Of a stretch of 64,000 bases of DNA, positions 58,401 to 64,000 are shown in pieces. A program made the position numbers and the translations under genes. This stretch comes from Solea solea (lineage: Eukaryota; Chordata; Actinopteri; Pleuronectiformes; Soleidae), in NCBI RefSeq assembly GCF_958295425.1, contig NC_081146.1, positions 18,981,458-19,045,457 on the forward strand, read 5' to 3'. Position 1 is the first letter of the stretch. Every line of letters starts with the position of its first letter. The notes beneath the pieces are model-generated. The model was given only the letters and a program-made list of their open reading frames with translations. It ran no database searches and was not told the origin of the DNA.

Positions 58401-61400
58401 AGTCATTGGTCTTCCTGCAGAGGAGTGTGCTGTGAACCTTTCTTTATCACGTCTTGTTCTTGAATAGGAGTACTTTTAATCATAACATGTGTAAATTTAA
58501 TGTCCAGTGTTAGTTTTTGGCAAATTGTATCATCACGTGTCTCTGTATTCTGGATCCACACAGTTGAATTTTGCGCTCCCCTCTCACCATTTAAACAAAT
58601 AGGCTGCTATCAGCAGTTAGATCTAGAATGCAGGATGGCTATATTTACAATTGTTTCTCACTGGTATCTAGGCAACCAAGGGCTGTCCTCCATGATGAAT
58701 GCCAAGCTTCGAGATCACCCCACAACCCTTGCTCTTTTTCACCCCCACCTCCACTGCAGCTACCACTAACCCCTGGTAATTAGATCATCTCCTATTATTA
58801 TACCATTTCCCCCTAAAATAAAGCAACTGACCAGAAATGACATCCATGAGACTCCCTTGCCCTTAACTCGCCCTCCAAAAACTCTTTTCTTGTATATAAT
58901 GATTTGTAACACCCATACAGTTGCAGCGCAACTAGACTTTCTGTCACTTCAAATACCAGCAGAGTAGGCAGATGGGTTCGGACAGGGGCCACAGTATCCC
59001 ATAAAATTCGGGCAAACAGCCAACGCTTGATATTAGAGATTAAGCTCCCTTCAGGCTGGCGCAAACATGGCAGGGCGGCCCCATAATTTCAGCCCCCTAA
59101 TTTGTGAAAAAATGTGTGGAATGACATCAGCAGCTATCAAAACATGAATGAGTGTGGGAGGGTACATGGGGGGTGTCCTGGGGATTCTCTCTGACAGACA
59201 GTGACTGATTGAGCCAGGGTGTGGTGGCGATGAGCTTTAACTTAAAGGGTCATTCTGTGCTGCAGTCTGGCCACCTCAGACAGACATGAGGGTCTTAAGG
59301 GATGGGATTGTTGGGAATCAGGGTTGGGGCGGGTTGGGCACCTCTCTTTCCTTCACCCACTTAAATCCTGGATGATGTTTGAAAACCAGTGGCCCAGCAT
59401 GGCAGGGGATGCCAAGGGGTTGCAGTGAGGAGGGGGATTCGGGACAGTTATCAGCTCTGATAGCATTATCTGGGAGCAAACAGGGAACACACTGGGTTGT
59501 GATGTATAGGGGTTGCAAAGGTTGTACTATGGTGTGGAGTCCAGCCACTGTGTTACGTACAAGCCCGTCTGCTTTTTAAGACTGCAACTTTGTCTAAAGA
59601 TATTAAAACTCTCAACTATATATCGAGTAGACGACATGTACAGTATGTGCTTGGAACAGTGAGTTAATTTATTAAGTTGACTTGAGCAGCAGATCTTGAG
59701 ATAACATAATGAGGTTTGAAGGTACGACACTGACCATTTTAATTTTGTATTTCAATGCTAAAGTCTTTAGCATTAATACAGGATCACAAAAATGATTTGT
59801 AATCACTTTGACAAAGTACAAGGATGGAATCAAAACCACTCATGGAGCCTCTAGTGTTTCTTTAAATGAATTCCCCGTCTTTTCAGACCTGTGTGTGTTG
59901 CTTCTACTATCTCTCATCACTGAATTTATGTCCTTCCTCAGAGGTCATCAACAGGGTTACAGGTTTGGCATTCCCAACACTGTTGAAGTAGAAGGAATGA
60001 GAGCGGAGGGGGCTGGTAGTAAAGAGAAAGAGAAGAAGTGAATAGAAGGTTTAGGAAGTGAGGAAGAACGAGGGAGAATGAGAGATAACGAGTGGGAGAG
60101 AAGTGCTGATGGCCTTAGGTCAAATGCCTGAAAGCAGGAGCCAATAAAATGGAGGCCCACCTTTAAAATGTGATAAGACATTGCCCTAAGTGTGTGCTAT
60201 ATATCACAACACCAACCCAGCTCTAACGGCCATGTTTTGACCATTGAAGGAAGTTTTCCACACACGTGGCAGGTGTTTTTCAGTCAGAGACTGTGTACCT
60301 ATTTCATTTCATCACCTAGAATCGGGTTCATTTTGTTCTCCTGCAGCTAAGCAAAGAATAGATGGAGCACAAGAATGTATTACAAATAACAAAATAATCA
60401 AATATTTGGAAAGGGAGATTGTGTCCTTCAAATGTCAGTGCGCAAAGTTCTGCCACTTATCTATGAAATGCACCTTTTCAAGAGCTTAACCCCGCACAAC
60501 TACAGAGGGAGCGGGGGCACAGTTGTTTGGCTTTCATTTCAAAAACCCTCTCAAATCCCTCTAATCACCGACTTACATCTAAACAATCAGGAGCCTGCCT
60601 TAATTAGCCAAAATCAACTGGGGCTAAACTGCATTGCTGAACTGAACATGGTGGAATTCACATTCCTCATCAGGGAAAAGAACTTCAAATATCAACAAAA
60701 AACCACATTAAGTGTCAGGCTACATAAACTTTCCCACTCGCTCTTCTTTTGTTTGTTTTTTTCCCCTTATTTTTCATTAATCAAAAGCACCGCAATTAAT
60801 TTGTCCCTTTAAAAGACTCCGAGCTAGATTCTGTGCACGGGGCTGTTCCTGTAGTGTAAACAAAGCCATTACAGTGGGGGGAAACAGCATTGTACCTATC
60901 ACTACCGTGACCTACACAAACCCCATGGTGCTTGCCGTCAGCAAATTTGCATGTGATTTCATTAAAAAGTAGAGCTGTGTTTTTTAATAACAACACTGAC
61001 TTTATTTTCTGTTCCTTGGCATTCAGCAGTGTGAGCTCTAAGATGTGTGTTGGACCTCAACTTGAGACCTCAGAGTTAATTCAGATTGAGCGAAAGAAGC
61101 CCAGGGGGAGTAATAGATACCCCAATGTGGTATCAGTTGTTCTTTTGTGGCCAAATACGTCACAAGTTGACAGATGTTCATGGCTCAGTTTGCCGTTTGT
61201 TGTGAAGGATGTGTCAGGTTGTTGCAGAGGAACTGCAGGGACTCAGAGGTTTGTCAGCCAAATACATCATCAATATATGTGATTGATGATGCCATCAGTG
61301 GACCCTAAAGTGAATGAATTTATTACTGTCATCACATTCAACCTCTCAGCCTTCAGCAGAACCACACACAGCCAACCCCCATGCATACACCAACCATACA

Positions 61401-61535
61401 CATCCTCCCACACGTGCACACTCTCAAGAAGACAAATTACAACTCTCTCCTACTCACACACCTCTGTACAGATTCACACTTATGCCCCCTCACACGAGCA
61501 TGCACACACACATAGATATCATGCGTTACCCGAAC
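52448..61535. other. Long non-coding stretch, no gene seen
   Basis: Simple repeats: TATA array at about 55049-55092, G-rich purine tract at 55885-55937, CA array at 56807-56835. Large parts (about 57540-61270) are non-repetitive and could include regulatory elements. No exon with splice sites and family likeness was found. Confidence 0.45.
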
Positions 61536-61708
61536 CTTAACCATCATAACTAAATGCCTATCCCCAACCCTTAACCTGAAAGAAATTTAAACCTAATTCT
61601 AACTCTAACTCTAACTCTAAAACCAAGTCTTAGCTCTGAAAAAGCTCCTTACAGTCTTGAGGAGACAAAATGTCTTCACTTTCTATGGTTTCTACCTTTT
61701 TGGTCCTC

Positions 61709-61712
<4 letters not shown>
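61536..61712. repeat. Dispersed repeat with CCCTAA-like core, opposite strand
   Basis: AACCTTAACCATCATAACTA, AATGCCTATCCC and CTAACTCTAACTCTAACTC followed by TTTGGTCCTCACAAAT is the reverse of the family at 15552-15765, again beside a microsatellite. Confidence 0.5.

Positions 61713-61789
<77 letters not shown>
61713..61789. repeat. AT microsatellite
   Basis: A long TA array with one ACAC interruption near 61759-61762, followed by a CA patch at about 61798-61809. Confidence 0.95.
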
Positions 61790-61793
<4 letters not shown>

Positions 61794-64000
61794 AGTACAC
61801 ACACACACAGAAAGAGAGAGGGAGAAAAATCTATTCTTCACCACAGCCTTTCTTCAACAAGTCACCAAATGTGTTGGCCTACAGCTTTAGTCTTCAGAGG
61901 ATACACCAATGAACTGTGAGAATCATGGAAAGCGACTGCCAACAAAAAAAAAGAAGGGCATGACACACACACACACACATGGGTAAACAGACGGAGACAA
62001 GGAGAAGACAGAAAAAAGTGCAGAAAAATATGAACCCTTGGTTCCTGAGGTCCCAGGCAAATAAACACTTTCACCTTTCGATCCTCCTGTCTCTATCATA
62101 CTGTAGATCTAGTGAACAAATTTAAAGGGGTGGGGTGCATGTATGTTTAAGTCATTGTGTGCGTGTGGGGCAGTCTAGTATTTCTACCGTGACTGAGATC
62201 CAGGAAACTGCTCCATCTGCTACCAATGTAGCCACTTCCATTAAATTTCCTCCCACAAAAGGGCATCACAGAGAGCCCATCACTTCTGAGTCTTTATCTT
62301 TGGCCTGCTTAAAGCCTCACTGGAGGCGCCACCCCTTCGCCCCCTCCACCTCGCTGCACAAGCCAACACGTACCTCCATCAATCAGATAAAACCCTATTT
62401 ATTCTGCACACAAACACCAGGGCTACAGCGCTTACAGCAGTGCGCTGTATATCTGAGAACACACTCGGAGGCAAGCACTTAAGGAAAAGTGCACACACAC
62501 ACACACACATACACAGTAACTTGCCCTGCTCAAAAGACAAGAAAAACAGTGCAGCTAGGCTTGGGTGAAACACAGAAGATAAGGTTCTCTGCTACTTGTA
62601 TCGTTGCAAGCTCGACCTCAGATTGTTGCATGTTAGATTTGTCAGATGGAGAGCTATTGTCAGTGGATACTGGACACCTTGAGGGTTAGGGAAGCATGTG
62701 TACTTTAAAAAAAAAAGTCTGCTGGAGGGTCATAACCTCAACTTTAGCCCAGACGGCCTGCACATGACCCGTTTCTCAAGTTAAGGGTGAACAGCAGTTC
62801 ACTCATTTCAAAAATAGATTTTCATCACCAGGACCTGAGACCAATCTCTACCCACTCTGTCACTAACATTTTTGGTTCCGCTGTGTAGAAAGAAAAGACG
62901 GGGTGAACAATGACAAATAAACACCACTCAGTGTAACAGGCCTGGACTGAAGAGGCCAGGACAGGCCCTCCTCCCTGCCCTTCTAACGTTTATTCTCCTC
63001 TTCAGTGGAAAGAAAAACAGGCCGAGGGTGAGGTCCAGTTGGTGTAGGTGGCTCAGGAGGGTTAAACAGCATGGTGACTGTTGAAGCCCCAGCATCACCT
63101 CCTCACATCTGTAGACTGTTAAAATGGAGAGGGAATTGAGAGCAAGTGGGAGGACAAGGAGAAACGTAAAAGAAGACGAGGCAGAGACAGAGAAGATTAC
63201 ATGTAGGGTGAAATTGCTAATATCAAATGTCAAGACTGATCAAATGAAAATGTAACTCCTGCACAAATCTAACATTTTTATGTTACAGTAAATGTATGTT
63301 ACATGTTGAACTTGAACTCAGTGGCTCCTTCATTTGGCCCAGTAGTAACTCTGGCTCAGACACCTCTGAAGAATGTCACCCATGTGGGTGTGGGGCACTG
63401 GGGCTCAGTCTGGATGGATGGATGGCTGAGCAGTGGAGACTGAAATAGCCGAGGCATTTAAACAAGTTAACTAATCAGCGCTCATTATAGACGATGTCTA
63501 GCCAGAACACAAACAGAGGCTCAACGAAGGCTCAGGGTGAACTGACACTCTGCAGCAACTAAGGCCGTTAGATGAGTGGGCACACGGTGGGCTCCACCTT
63601 CACCCTGTAAAAAACCTAAATGGTGACTATTAATAATACAGTATGGTGCTGAATGATTTAAAAACTTGCTCCATGCTATTACAAGTGAAGTTAATGCTTT
63701 TAAAGGTCATGGCAACATGAAAATATCAATATGAATTCCTCCCGAGATCCACCCTAAATGAAGAATCACTGTATTATTCCAAATGTGTGTCTGAATGAAT
63801 GCTGTTGTTGGCTGCCAGTCAGGATAACATCAGAAAAGATGTCATTTCCAACATAAATGGCTATTCAGTCATTACCACGATATATTTACACATGTTTAAA
63901 GAGCCTTTATTGTTCATGACAGTTAAATTTGGTTGTTAAAAATATTCAGAATTAAAAAAAAATCAGAAAACCTACATGATAATATTCCATGGTCCCCAGA
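61790..64000. other. Non-coding, no gene seen
   Basis: It contains CA arrays at about 61964-61978 and 62492-62509 and a GGATGGAT patch at about 63412-63424. There is no recognised exon or element with clear ends. Confidence 0.5.

Noticed and set aside
61657..61912. Tyrosine/isoleucine repeat ORFs
   Set aside because: They are produced by translating the AT microsatellite.
1..64000. CRISPR arrays, operons, tRNA or rRNA genes
   Set aside because: No spaced repeat array, bacterial gene cluster, tRNA box pair or rRNA-like stretch was seen; the window is vertebrate nuclear DNA.

Overview
The window looks like teleost fish nuclear DNA. It is AT-rich and almost gene-free. It carries many CA/TG, GA and AT microsatellites and the kinds of degraded element typical of ray-finned fish: L2/CR1-clade and L1-like LINE ends, Tc1-like remnants, hAT-type miniature elements with 8-bp target duplications, and short dispersed repeats. 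Nothing bacterial, phage or plasmid-like was seen.

One protein gene is certain: kcns2 on the plus strand (coding exon 20159-21598). It encodes a 479-residue silent voltage-gated potassium channel subunit (Kv9.2). A CAG acceptor sits 2 nt before its ATG. A strong GTAAGT donor 240 bp upstream defines a probable non-coding first exon, preceded by a GC/CpG-rich promoter zone (about 19380-19700) with an 18-bp perfect palindrome inside GA repeats. If this splice is right, a 39-codon upstream ORF ends 3 nt before the channel start codon.

On the minus strand, a CpG-richer block at about 9690-10260 precedes a candidate first coding exon (9684-9752) with a good start context and an exact CAG/GTAAGT donor. 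Its gene was not identified. The head-to-head position is like that of NIPAL2 in the human locus (recalled, not checked), but the peptide itself does not show NIPAL2.

Layout: 1-9.7 kb is non-coding, possibly an intron of the minus-strand gene, with a LINE fragment, a SINE-like repeat and a complete 741-bp hAT-like element. 9.7-10.8 kb is the candidate promoter block. 10.8-19.3 kb is non-coding, with an L1-like fragment, a 360-bp hAT-like miniature element with a perfect target duplication, and a composite inverted/direct repeat. 19.4-22.4 kb is kcns2. 22.4-64 kb is about 42 kb with no recognisable exon, containing LINE, Tc1-like, fold-back and simple repeats between stretches of apparently unique sequence, some of which could be regulatory.

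No previously undescribed multi-gene system was found. The most useful leads are the upstream ORF of kcns2, the promoter palindrome, the minus-strand first exon, and the well-bounded mobile elements.
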